Positions 25,674 through 33,584 of a stretch of 64,000 nucleotides of DNA are shown piece after piece. Numbering within the stretch: position 1 is the first letter of the stretch; each line of letters starts with the position of its first letter. Source of the stretch: Alphaproteobacteria bacterium (GTDB lineage Bacteria > Pseudomonadota > Alphaproteobacteria > Elsterales > Elsteraceae); assembly GCA_004292755.1 (NCBI GenBank), contig RDXE01000054.1:1-64000 (forward strand), in the 5' to 3' direction. Position numbers and translations under genes: made by a program. The notes under the pieces are model-generated. The model saw only the letters and a list, made by a program, of their open reading frames with translations, made no database searches and was not told the DNA's origin.

Positions 25674-26339
25674 TCAATCAGCAGCGCTGTTGCACCACGC
25701 GACGATTTCCATTGGTTTGCCCGGCAAGGTGGCATTGATCAGGGCGCGGGTCAGGCGATAGAGGGGTGGGTGGATCGCCAACAGACCAGTGGTGCGATGG
25801 AACAAGCGGCCGTTGACTAAGTCCACGCTCGTGAGACACCAGCCGGTGGTCAGCAGCAGGTTCTTCAAGGTCTCCGGTGTCCAGGCGAACAAGTGCTGAT
25901 GGCCGGTGATCTCGCTTAAGGGACCGGGCGATAGGTTGGTCTCCACGGGCACAACGCACACGAATTGGCCGTTGGGGGCGAGGCGCGCCTTCAAAGCCCG
26001 CAAGATTGCAGCGGGGTCGGGGGTGTGTTCCAGGCTGTGGATCGCCAGGATCAAGTCAAACCGACCGGGGACCGCGTCCAGCGCGGGGTACCAGTGGAAC
26101 CCCCGCTCCCGACAGGCGTGGTGCGACTGGTCGGAGACGTCGACAGCCACCCGCTCAGTGGCATCAATGCTGGCCAGCACAGTGCCGAGGCCTGCCCCAA
26201 AGTCGAGCACGCGCTTGGCCGAGCGACCGCGCAACTGGCGGGCCTCTAGGCAGGCGGCAAGATAGCGAATGCTGGCAGCGCTCTCGCCCCAATTGGGATA
26301 ATAAGTGGCGTAGTAGCCTTGATCATAGCCCGACGCCAT
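25674..26339 (-). CDS. SAM-dependent methyltransferase, class I
   Basis: A protein of 221 residues with a Rossmann methyltransferase fold. Motif I is VLDFGAGLGTVLASID (about 44-59), followed by AVDVSD for the ribose-binding acidic residue, and DLILAIHSLEHTPDPAAILR as motif II. The N-terminal MASGYDQGYYATYYPNWGES has features of sugar or lipid-linked methyltransferases. It lies 18 bases after the CapD-like gene and is likely co-transcribed with the polysaccharide genes, suggesting methylation of a glycan or precursor; the acceptor is unproved. Confidence 0.85.
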   Translation of the reverse strand: MASGYDQGYYATYYPNWGESAASIRYLAACLEARQLRGRSAKRVLDFGAGLGTVLASIDATERVAVDVSDQSHHACRERGFHWYPALDAVPGRFDLILAIHSLEHTPDPAAILRALKARLAPNGQFVCVVPVETNLSPGPLSEITGHQHLFAWTPETLKNLLLTTGWCLTSVDLVNGRLFHRTTGLLAIHPPLYRLTRALINATLPGKPMEIVAWCNSAAD

Positions 26340-26357
26340 TGGCGACCCACCTCGCGA

Positions 26358-28223
26358 TTATCCCCGCCGAAACTCTGGCACCAAGCGGTGGAGCAGGTCG
26401 AGGGCGGCGTCGGTATCCCGCGCCCGTGCCAAGCCCTCGATCTCATCAAGAGCAGCGGCCAAGCCAGCGAACTCCACGGTGCGCGGCTCCGCCAGTTGAA
26501 TCGCGGGATGGGCGGAGGGCAGCAAAGGCTCGGCGCTGTGGAACAGCTCCTCATACAGCTTTTCACCCGGGCGCAGACCAGTGACGGTGATCGCCACGTC
26601 CTGGTCCGGGCGCAACCCGGCAAGGCGGATCATCTGGCGCGCCAGATCGATGATCTTCACCGGCTCGCCCATGTCCAGGACGTGGATGGCCCCGCGCGGC
26701 GCGGCGGGCTGGCTGCCCAGCACGCTGGCTTGCAGCACCAGTTCCACAGCCTCGCGCACGCTCATGAAATAGCGCGTGATGTCTGGGTGGGTGACCGTTA
26801 GCGGGCCACCCCGCGCCAGTTGGCGTTGAAACAGCGGCACCACCGAGCCAGTTGAGCCCAAAACATTGCCAAACCGCACCGTCACATAGCGCGTGCTGCC
26901 GCCTTGGCGGTCGAGCGCTTGGCAATAGGCTTCGGCCAAGCGTTTGGTGGCCCCCATCACATTGGTTGGATTGACGGCTTTGTCGGAGCTGATCAGCACC
27001 ATTGCCGTCACCCCATGAGCGCGCGCGCGGTCAGCGACATTGCGGGACCCTGAGGCATTGGTGAGGATGCCGTCGGCTGGGTTCGCCTCAACCATCGGGA
27101 CATGCTTGAGGGCTGCTGCGTGGAACACAAGATCCGGGCGTTCCTCGGCAAACACGCGGTCAACATGGGCGCGGTCGCGCACATCCAGCAGGCGGGCGGC
27201 GCGATTGAGGTCGGCAAAGCGCTCTGCCAACTCCAAGTCGATCAAATAAAGCGCGTATTCTGAGTGATCGACCAACGTCAATCGGGCCGGACCGAAGGCG
27301 GCGATCTGGCGGACCAACTCGCCCCCGATCGTGCCGCCTGCCCCGGTCACCAGCACGCGCCGACCACCGATCAGGGTCGCCATCGCCTCGCGATCCAACT
27401 CCGCCTGCGGGCGACCCAACAAATCGTCAATCGAGATGGGCTTGGGATCGATGCGGGTCTCGCCACCTTTGAGGTCAGCCAGCCGCGGCAGCCGGACCAG
27501 CGGGAGGCTCACCTGCTCTGACAGGGCCAACAGCGTTTCCCAATCCTGGGGTGCGATGGCGGATTGGGTCAGCAGCAGTTGCTGCGGCAGGACACCATCC
27601 CGGCGGCGATGCAAAATATCTGGCACCTCATCCACTGTGCCGAGGACCGGAATGCCGCGAATCGAGCGGCCAACCCGCCGGTCCTTCCAGTCGACAATGC
27701 CAATCGGTCGGTAGGGCGCATCGGTCCGCCGCGTCATCTCGCGGATGAACACCTCAGCTTCATCACCGGAGCCGATCAGCAAGACAGGCAGGCGCCCCGC
27801 CTCTTGCGTGCGGCGCAACAGGTTGGCCATGTGGCCATCCTTGACAACGCGGTAGAGGAACCGCGGCACCGACAAGAACACCACGAGCAGACCCCAGGCG
27901 ATCACCAGCGAGCCGCGTGGCAGCGCCTCGCCCCGCATCACCAGGAACAGGATCGCAAGCGTGACCAGCACCGTCACCGTGGCGGCCTTCACAATGGCAA
28001 AGACATCCTCCAGCGAGGCGTAGCGCCACACGCCGCGGTAAAGGCCCGTGGCGCGGAAGGTGATGGCGGCAACAGCCGTGAACACAGGCGTGCCCAGGGT
28101 GAGCGCGTCGTCGGCCATCTCCCAGGCGTCAGTGCCCCAGCGCAGCAGCACAGCCGCCAGAAAGGCCGCCGCAGCCATCGCGGTGTCGTGGACCAGGGCA
28201 ACATGGGCAGGGTTCAAACGCAT
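26358..28223 (-). CDS. polysaccharide biosynthesis CapD/WbpM-like nucleotide-sugar dehydratase
   Basis: A protein of 621 residues. Four or so hydrophobic helices occupy the first 110 residues, then a CoA-binding-like region, then an extended SDR domain at about 290-560 with TGAGGTIGGEL and SSDKAVNPTNVMGATKR. The catalytic position carries Met (M-x3-K) in place of Tyr, as is known for the large membrane-anchored WbpM/PglF-type 4,6-dehydratases. It converts UDP-GlcNAc to the 4-keto-6-deoxy sugar for exopolysaccharide or O-antigen. It is followed by the methyltransferase and preceded by a WecA-like transferase gene, 22 bases upstream. Confidence 0.93.
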   Translation of the reverse strand: MRLNPAHVALVHDTAMAAAAFLAAVLLRWGTDAWEMADDALTLGTPVFTAVAAITFRATGLYRGVWRYASLEDVFAIVKAATVTVLVTLAILFLVMRGEALPRGSLVIAWGLLVVFLSVPRFLYRVVKDGHMANLLRRTQEAGRLPVLLIGSGDEAEVFIREMTRRTDAPYRPIGIVDWKDRRVGRSIRGIPVLGTVDEVPDILHRRRDGVLPQQLLLTQSAIAPQDWETLLALSEQVSLPLVRLPRLADLKGGETRIDPKPISIDDLLGRPQAELDREAMATLIGGRRVLVTGAGGTIGGELVRQIAAFGPARLTLVDHSEYALYLIDLELAERFADLNRAARLLDVRDRAHVDRVFAEERPDLVFHAAALKHVPMVEANPADGILTNASGSRNVADRARAHGVTAMVLISSDKAVNPTNVMGATKRLAEAYCQALDRQGGSTRYVTVRFGNVLGSTGSVVPLFQRQLARGGPLTVTHPDITRYFMSVREAVELVLQASVLGSQPAAPRGAIHVLDMGEPVKIIDLARQMIRLAGLRPDQDVAITVTGLRPGEKLYEELFHSAEPLLPSAHPAIQLAEPRTVEFAGLAAALDEIEGLARARDTDAALDLLHRLVPEFRRG

Positions 28224-28244
28224 GGGCGGGCGGACGCTACTCCC

Positions 28245-29252
28245 TCACGCGGCGCTCCGGAAGACCAGGATCAAGGCACCTGTCCCCGCTGCGGCTGCGG
28301 CAAGTGCGATCAACAGCATCACGCCACCGGACAGGGACAGCCAAGCAAGGCCGATCAACACCACGCCCCATCCCGCCAGTGTGCGCACCACCTCGTCGGG
28401 GCGTTGACCATGTTGCACAGCCCGTTGATAGGCGTGCTGGCGGTGCGGACGCCACACTTTCTCCCCCCGCAGCAGGCGCAGCAGCAAGGTGGAGGTGGCA
28501 TCCCCCCAATAAAACGCGGGTAGGATCAATGCTGCGGCCCAGGCACCGTCGGCAGCCGCGAGGATCAACAACCATCCGGTCAGGTAGCCAAGCGGGATGG
28601 AGCCAACATCCCCCAGGAACAGCTTGGCCGGGTGCCAGTTCCAGATCAGGAAGCCCAGCGCCGCCCCAGCCACGGCCAACCCCCAGCCAATCTGGGCATA
28701 GCTGCCGCTAGCCCAGGCAATCAGCGCGAGGCCAAGCCCAATCAGAGCTGCGTGGCTGCCAGAGATACCGTCGATGCCATCCATGAAGTTGGTCAGATTG
28801 ACGAGCCAGAGCCAGAGGAACCACGCCAGCGCGCGGTCGAGCCACCAGGGGAGTATGCCCTGGGCGATCAGCGCATCGTCTGGCAGCGCCGCGAGGCCAA
28901 GCGCCACGGCGAGCATTTGGACCAGGAACCGCGGTGCTGGCCCCAGCCCGTGTCGGTCATCCCAGAAGGACAGGGCAGCCAGCGCCACTGCGGCGGCAGG
29001 GATCAGCCACCAGCCGGGGGCAGCACCGGGCAACAGCAGGGCTGCCACCAGCCAGCCCGGCACGAGAGCGGTCAGCACGCCTAAGCCACCACCGCGGGGC
29101 ACTGCAACATGATGCATGCCGCGGTCGGTGGGCTGATCCAGGATCTGCCGAGCCAGCAGCCACAGTCGCACCCGGCCAACCGCCCACCAGGAGAGCACGC
29201 CCACCCCAAGGCCAAGGGCACCAGCGATCAGGAGGGCGGACAGCGGGGTCAT
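28245..29252 (-). CDS. WecA/WbpL-like polyprenyl-phosphate sugar-phosphate transferase
   Basis: A protein of 335 residues with about ten membrane helices (MraY/WecA/WbpL, GT4 family). Conserved cytoplasmic motifs are visible: DDRHGL, NLTNFMDGIDGISG, LFLGDVGSIPLG and HRQHAYQR near the C-terminal loop. These bind Mg and the nucleotide sugar. It transfers a sugar-phosphate from a UDP sugar to undecaprenyl phosphate to begin a glycan. It is the first gene of a minus-strand group with the CapD-like dehydratase and methyltransferase. HRQHAYQR rather than the WecA HRxHIHH-type ending suggests a WbpL-like substrate. Confidence 0.93.
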   Translation of the reverse strand: MTPLSALLIAGALGLGVGVLSWWAVGRVRLWLLARQILDQPTDRGMHHVAVPRGGGLGVLTALVPGWLVAALLLPGAAPGWWLIPAAAVALAALSFWDDRHGLGPAPRFLVQMLAVALGLAALPDDALIAQGILPWWLDRALAWFLWLWLVNLTNFMDGIDGISGSHAALIGLGLALIAWASGSYAQIGWGLAVAGAALGFLIWNWHPAKLFLGDVGSIPLGYLTGWLLILAAADGAWAAALILPAFYWGDATSTLLLRLLRGEKVWRPHRQHAYQRAVQHGQRPDEVVRTLAGWGVVLIGLAWLSLSGGVMLLIALAAAAAGTGALILVFRSAA

Positions 29253-29402
29253 CGCGGCAGCGGTGCCTGCAATAGGCCGCCCTTGTCAATCTTGCCGATA
29301 CTGAACCAACTGCAGTTGATTGGTAACACTGGCAGTCCCGCGAATCAGGCGCGCTGATGCCGATGGCTTTCGGCTGCTGGTGCAGCCTTGCGACCCTGCC
29401 AA

Positions 29403-29444
29403 ATTGGCGGAACCCGTGACGAATCTGCTGGTCCTCCCGCCAAT
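29403..29444. other. 8-bp inverted repeat in the leader of the small gene
   Basis: ATTGGCGG at 29403-29410 and CCGCCAAT at 29437-29444 are perfect complements with 26 bases between. They lie in the 260-base stretch between the polysaccharide gene and the small extended-SD gene at 29513, where I see no other coding sequence. The element could be a regulatory hairpin or an operator. No T-run follows, so it is not a typical terminator. Confidence 0.4.
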
Positions 29445-29497
29445 CATTGCCGTGACGGTCAGTCGCGGCTAGGGTGCCGCCGTTGGCGCAACAACCG

Positions 29498-29511
29498 AAA
29501 GGAGGTGATCC
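29498..29511 (+). promoter_or_regulatory. 14-nt perfect anti-16S Shine-Dalgarno
   Basis: AAAGGAGGTGATCC is an exact reverse complement of the canonical bacterial 16S rRNA 3' end (5'-GGATCACCTCCTTT). It ends one base before the GTG of a 35-codon reading frame; GGAGG is 7 bases from that GTG. Usual Shine-Dalgarno sites have 4-7 matches, so this is exceptionally long and probably selected. Confidence 0.85.
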
Positions 29512-29512
29512 T

Positions 29513-29620
29513 GTGTCTACCCTTGGAACGGTGCATCAGACCCTGGATATGGGGTCGGCGAAGATCCGGGTGCAACTGGTAGCGGTTGGTGCGCTCTACG
29601 AGCTTCATCAACAGCCTTAA
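29513..29620 (+). CDS. 35-residue small protein with extended Shine-Dalgarno
   Basis: A GTG-initiated frame of 35 codons ending TAA, which begins VSTLGTVHQTLDMGSAKIRV and continues with QLVAVGALYELHQQP. The evidence for expression is unusual: a 14-base ideal ribosome site directly upstream, and an intrinsic terminator 37 bases after the stop, so the whole forms a short independent transcript of roughly 200 bases. No homology is claimed. It may make a small peptide, or its translation may serve as a ribosome-status sensor or sponge for 30S subunits. The composition is amphipathic but has no clear membrane helix. Confidence 0.6.
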   Translation: MSTLGTVHQTLDMGSAKIRVQLVAVGALYELHQQP

Positions 29621-29656
29621 CCGGCCACGGATCAGCCATGCGCTGATCGCTAGGGG

Positions 29657-29684
29657 GAGGGCCGCGCGAGCGGCCCTCTTTTGC
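29657..29684 (+). terminator. intrinsic terminator of the small extended-SD gene
   Basis: A perfect 9-bp GC-rich stem, GAGGGCCGC (29657-29665) and GCGGCCCTC (29670-29678) around a GCGA tetraloop, followed by TTTT. It is 37 bases beyond the stop of the 35-codon gene on the plus strand. This is a textbook rho-independent terminator. Confidence 0.85.
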
Positions 29685-29747
29685 GTTCTGGGTGTATTGT
29701 CTTCAGCGGACGTTCTCGCCTGCAGATCAGCCTTGTGTGACAATTGG

Positions 29748-29775
29748 TTGACTTGCTTTGGTCCGAATGTATGGT
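29748..29775 (+). promoter_or_regulatory. sigma-70-like promoter of the EAL-protein gene
   Basis: TTGACT at 29748-29753 and TATGGT at 29770-29775 with a 16-base spacer. If used, the transcript would start near 29782, so the in-frame ATG at 29771 would not be in the RNA and translation would begin at ATG 29813, which has GGAAG upstream. It is downstream of the small gene's terminator. Confidence 0.5.
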
Positions 29776-31438
29776 CCGGCCCAACAATTTGCCTTCGGAA
29801 GCCGACCTGCGGATGCCCCCGATCACTGATCTGTTCCAGCGTCTGCCGATGGGGATTGTGATCCTGGACTTCGCCCCCGGCGATGGCACAGCCCGCATTC
29901 ACTCCATCAATCAAGCCTTCGAGGTTGCAACGGGGTGGAATGCCGCGAGGTTGGTAGGCCACCCTGCTGGCGTGTTGTTGGGCGAACAAGGGCATCACTT
30001 GGTGATCCGCCAAATCCACCAGGGCCTCGCGACGGCTGGGCAGTGGTCGGGCAGCGTGGTGGTGACAACGCCAAGTGGTCAGCCGGCCTTGCACGATTGG
30101 GCTGTGGCGACGTTATCGGCGGAGCAGCCAAACCTTGCGGTGGTGGCGGTGCAAAGCAACGCAGGCGCTCAGCTTGTGGACTTTGTCCAACGCGTGACCC
30201 GCGAGCCAATCACTGGCTTGCTGACCAAGACAGCCGTGGTGGATGTGCTGGCCCAGCGCGTACGCCGCGCTGATCAAGGCGAGCGGCCCTACCCGATGGT
30301 CGCCCACATCGACATCGACCGCTTTGCCTCGCTGCGCTCCCTCATGCCGAACGAGGCAGTGGATCGTCTGTTGCGCATGATTGCGGAATTGATCATCCAA
30401 GCAGTTGGGCCGGATTGTGCGGGCTATGTTGAGCCTGACCGCTTTTTGATCGTCACCAACGACCTGCATGCGCTGGAGCAAGTGCTTGACGCCTTTGGGC
30501 GGCGGTTCGATGTCGCGGGCTCATCGGTCTATCTCACGGCAACTGCTGGCTTGGCTCTTTATCCGGGTGACGGTCGGACGGCTGACGAGTTGCTACGAGC
30601 CGCTGTGGTCGCCACCCAGGATGGCAAGCGCGCTGGTGGCGATGGCTTGTTCTTTTATCACGAGACATCAGCCGCCAGGATTGAGCGCATCCGCCGGATT
30701 GAAGATGGCCTGCGCGATCCGAATTGGCCCTCGGGTGCCCACCTTCTGTTCCAGCCGAAGATCATACTGGCGACGGGTCGGCTGGCTGGTGTGGAGGCGC
30801 TGTTGCGCTGGTCGCATCCAGTGTTGGGGCCGATCAGCCCGTCTGAGTTTATTCCCATCGCGGAGCAGACACGCCTGATTGGGCGGATCGGGTCCTGGGT
30901 TGCGGAAACTGCGCTCAATCAGTTCGGTCGCCGGTTCGGTGCCTCGGATATCTCCTTGTGCATCAACGTGTCGCCGCAGCAGTTGCTGGAGTCCAACACC
31001 GACTTCGATGCCCAGGTGTTGTCCCAAGCCGACGCTGCAGGTCTGGTGCCAAGCCAAGTGATTCTGGAACTGACCGAAGGCATGTTCTCGGACCGCACCG
31101 TGCTCGCGCGTGCTGGGCAGTTGCGTGCCTCGGGTCTTGGCATCGCGATTGATGATTTTGGACGGGAGTACTCCAGCCTCGCGCTGTTGACACAATTGCC
31201 TGCCACCAAGCTGAAACTGGATAAGAGCCTGTCAGACGGCGTTGCCTTGGATGTGCGCAAGGCCCGTGTGGTCCGCCGCGTGGTGGACCTTGCCCATGAT
31301 CTTGGCATGCGCGTGGTCGCGGAGGGGGTGGAGCATCAGGACCAACTGCCCCCCTTGGCTGAGATGGGCTGCGATGAAGTGCAGGGATATGTCTTCGCAC
31401 GACCAATGGCGCTAGCCGAGGTGCCGCTGGTGGTGTAA
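29771..31438 (+). CDS. PAS-GGDEF-EAL protein, probable c-di-GMP phosphodiesterase with degenerate GGDEF
   Basis: A protein of 541-564 residues depending on start. An N-terminal PAS-like domain (FQRLPMGIVILDF, about 25-120) is followed by a GGDEF-like domain whose signature is lost (YVEPDRF in place of GGDEF), so cyclase activity is unlikely. The EAL domain is at about 320-555 and looks active: GVEALLRW near 340, ELTEGM near 433, DDFGREYSSL near 461, and LKLDKSL. The PAS domain probably senses a small ligand or redox signal and sets phosphodiesterase output. No membrane helices are seen, so it is cytoplasmic. Starts at 29744 (TTG), 29771 and 29813 are all in frame; a promoter-like pair argues for 29813. 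Confidence 0.85.
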   Translation: MVRPNNLPSEADLRMPPITDLFQRLPMGIVILDFAPGDGTARIHSINQAFEVATGWNAARLVGHPAGVLLGEQGHHLVIRQIHQGLATAGQWSGSVVVTTPSGQPALHDWAVATLSAEQPNLAVVAVQSNAGAQLVDFVQRVTREPITGLLTKTAVVDVLAQRVRRADQGERPYPMVAHIDIDRFASLRSLMPNEAVDRLLRMIAELIIQAVGPDCAGYVEPDRFLIVTNDLHALEQVLDAFGRRFDVAGSSVYLTATAGLALYPGDGRTADELLRAAVVATQDGKRAGGDGLFFYHETSAARIERIRRIEDGLRDPNWPSGAHLLFQPKIILATGRLAGVEALLRWSHPVLGPISPSEFIPIAEQTRLIGRIGSWVAETALNQFGRRFGASDISLCINVSPQQLLESNTDFDAQVLSQADAAGLVPSQVILELTEGMFSDRTVLARAGQLRASGLGIAIDDFGREYSSLALLTQLPATKLKLDKSLSDGVALDVRKARVVRRVVDLAHDLGMRVVAEGVEHQDQLPPLAEMGCDEVQGYVFARPMALAEVPLVV

Positions 31439-31570
31439 CCCACCCCGGCATACCTCCGCAGGGTACACGCTGATGTGCTGCACGGTTTGCGCCGCAGGGA
31501 GCGTCGCCCTATGGTGGGGGCTCCCAGGTACTCCCATCTGATCTGTGTGTTCCGATTGACGAGGCCCGCC

Positions 31571-32200
31571 ATGTTCCGCCGCCGCAAGAAGCCTTCTGAG
31601 GAGCCAATGCCCGCCTCCCCGCCGATCACCAGCAGCGAGACCGAGGAACCGGTAGCCCGTCGCGTGCCGACGCCTCCCACTGGCCTTGCAGCCCGTGCGG
31701 AGCCCAGCCGCACTGATCTCAACCGTCGCTTCCCCGACTTGGGTGCCGTGCAGCCTGCGTCGGTTGCCCGCCGCATGGCCCAGGGCGCGCAGCGCAGCGA
31801 TGCGATTGAGGGTAAGCGGCTGACGGTCGGTCGCGATATCTCGATGGCGGGTGAGATCGCCTCCTGCGATGTGCTGACGGTTGAAGGCACCGTGGACGCC
31901 ACCTTGTCGCAAACCCGTGCGATTGAAGTCTCGGAAACCGGTCTGTTTCGCGGCGTGGCCGAGGTGGAACTGGCGGACATTGCCGGCCGCTATTCGGGCA
32001 CCTTGACGGTGCGCGACCGCTTGATCATCCGCGGCACGGGTCGGGTTACTGGGACGATCCGGTATGCCCGGCTGGAGATTGAATTGGGCGGTGAGATCGC
32101 AGGTGACATCCAGTCCTTGACGGTCACGACACCCAGCGAACCGCCGCCGCAACTCGGGACCTTTGGGGAGCCCTCGGACGAACCACACGTGGTTGCGTGA
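31571..32200 (+). CDS. bactofilin
   Basis: A protein of 209 residues. An N-terminal Arg/Lys-rich tag (MFRRRKKPSEE) and a Pro/Ser/Thr-rich linker of about 65 residues are followed by a DUF583/bactofilin beta-helix core (about 75-165). The core carries repeating strands such as LTVGRDISMAGEIASCDVLT, VEGTVDATL and GRYSGTLTVRDRL, with a Pro-rich end. Bactofilins polymerise without nucleotide and organise cell-envelope or motility functions. The ATG at 31571 has GAGG upstream. The downstream lipoprotein gene begins within a few bases, so they may be co-expressed. Confidence 0.92.
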   Translation: MFRRRKKPSEEPMPASPPITSSETEEPVARRVPTPPTGLAARAEPSRTDLNRRFPDLGAVQPASVARRMAQGAQRSDAIEGKRLTVGRDISMAGEIASCDVLTVEGTVDATLSQTRAIEVSETGLFRGVAEVELADIAGRYSGTLTVRDRLIIRGTGRVTGTIRYARLEIELGGEIAGDIQSLTVTTPSEPPPQLGTFGEPSDEPHVVA

Positions 32201-32204
32201 CGTC

Positions 32205-32705
32205 GTGGGGCGGAGGGGTGCGCAGCAGGTTGCCATCAACTGGGTCAGATGGGCGTTGGCCGGTGCATGGCAGCGGTCAGTGACTGTCGTCGCCTTGCTG
32301 GCGCTGGCCGGTTGCGCCCGGCCTGGGCCTACGAACGAAGGTCCCTCAGCCTCCGCTGAACTGGATGCCGCCGCTTGGGTGGAGTTTCTGCCGCGTCGCT
32401 TGGTTGGTGTGGAGCCGCAGGTGGTGGAGCGCTGGTTTGGCCCACCCGAGTTGCGTCGGCGAGAGAGTGCGGCCGAGGTCTGGAGCTATCGCGCCGGTCC
32501 GTGTTGGCTCACTTTGTTTTTGTTTCCGTTGCCCTCCGGACAGGTAGCGGTTGCGCATGCCGAATGGCGGCGCGATGGCACCCCGGTCGATGGGCGGGCC
32601 TGCTTGCCGCCGCCTGCGCTGCGCCGGGACTTGGAGCGCAGCGACACGGCAGACGTGCTCACCCTTGCTCCCAGCACAAAAGTCCTTCAGAGGCCTGGGG
32701 CTTAG
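32205..32705 (+). CDS. small probable lipoprotein
   Basis: A protein of about 166 residues with a lipobox. The start is uncertain: GTG 32205 gives an n-region with Arg residues, a hydrophobic stretch (VTVVALLALAGC), and a lipobox LAGC with Cys37; GTG 32280 gives a much shorter signal without positive charge. The mature region includes FLPRRLVGVEPQVVERWFG, RESAAEVWSYR and a Cys-bearing PCWLTLFLFPL. I do not recognise the family, though the WFGPPELRRRESAAEVWSYR pattern resembles small outer-membrane-assembly type lipoproteins (SmpA/OmlA-like). It is transcribed directly after bactofilin and may be part of an envelope complex. Confidence 0.65.
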   Translation: MGRRGAQQVAINWVRWALAGAWQRSVTVVALLALAGCARPGPTNEGPSASAELDAAAWVEFLPRRLVGVEPQVVERWFGPPELRRRESAAEVWSYRAGPCWLTLFLFPLPSGQVAVAHAEWRRDGTPVDGRACLPPPALRRDLERSDTADVLTLAPSTKVLQRPGA

Positions 32706-32760
32706 ACGCCACGACTGCTGAGTGTCATACAGGCCGCTCTGGTTTGAGGAGCCCGTAATC

Positions 32761-33534
32761 ATGCCGAGCCTGTTTGTCTCTCACGGATCGCCAATGGTCG
32801 CCCTGGACGGCAGCCCGGCGCACCACTTTTTCACCCAGGCCGGGTCTCTGCTGCCGCGACCGCGGGCGATCATCGTGGTGTCCGCCCATCATCAGGGGCG
32901 CCCGATTGAGGTAACAGCATCCGCCAACCCACCGACGATTTACGATTTCGGGCCGTTTGATCATCGCTTGTTCAAGCTGTCCTACCCAGCCCCCGGTGAA
33001 CCCGCGCTGGCGCAGCGCTGTGTTGAGCTGTTGCTGGATGCGGGCCTGCCCGCCCGCCTGTCGATGTCGCGCGGGTTTGACCACGGCGCGTGGATTCCCT
33101 TGATGCTGATGTATCCCGCAGCCGACATTCCTGTGGTGCAGGTCTCATTGCCGGTGGATGCAGACCCGACAGTGTCCTGGCGTCTCGGCCAAGCGTTGGC
33201 TCCACTCGCGGTTGAGCCAGATGTGCTGGTGATCGGCTCAGGTGCGGTGACCCATGACCTCCGGCGGGTGTTCGGGCAACCCATGGACGCCCCGGTTCCA
33301 GTCGACACGGAGCGGTTTGCGACTTGGATTGGGGAGCGGGTTGTTGGCGGAGAGGTTGACACGGCTCTCAACTATCGTGCCTTAAACCCGGATGGGGTGC
33401 GCAACCATCCAACGGAAGAGCATTTGATGCCGTTGTTCGTCGCCTGGGGGGCTGCGGGGCGTCCAGAAGGCCAAATTGCACACCAGAGCGCTGCCTATGG
33501 AGGGCTGCGCATGGATGCCTACTTCTGGGTGTGA
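32761..33534 (+). CDS. extradiol ring-cleavage dioxygenase, LigB/YgiD class
   Basis: A protein of 257 residues of the LigB superfamily. It opens MPSLFVSHGSPMVALDGSP (His8), continues with VVSAHHQG (His43/44), FDHGAWIPLMLMYP, and ends with NHPTEEHLMPLFVAWG and YGGLRMDAY. The His set fits the divalent metal site of the DODA/YgiD enzymes, which cleave 3,4-dihydroxyphenyl rings such as L-DOPA. ATG 32761 has GAGGAG 10 bases upstream; a longer frame upstream adds non-conserved residues. The biological substrate is unproved. It lies 50 bases before a GntR-type regulator gene on the same strand. Confidence 0.9.
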   Translation: MPSLFVSHGSPMVALDGSPAHHFFTQAGSLLPRPRAIIVVSAHHQGRPIEVTASANPPTIYDFGPFDHRLFKLSYPAPGEPALAQRCVELLLDAGLPARLSMSRGFDHGAWIPLMLMYPAADIPVVQVSLPVDADPTVSWRLGQALAPLAVEPDVLVIGSGAVTHDLRRVFGQPMDAPVPVDTERFATWIGERVVGGEVDTALNYRALNPDGVRNHPTEEHLMPLFVAWGAAGRPEGQIAHQSAAYGGLRMDAYFWV

Positions 33535-33584
33535 GTCGAATGGTTTGATAGGCTAACATTAACCTCGACAGCAATTCCTTCAAA

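Noticed and set aside
29498-29511. 16S rRNA 3' end on the minus strand
   Set aside because: The 14-mer is complementary to the 16S tail, but the surrounding bases do not resemble 16S rRNA (no conserved helix 44/45 sequence next to it), so it is an extended Shine-Dalgarno instead.
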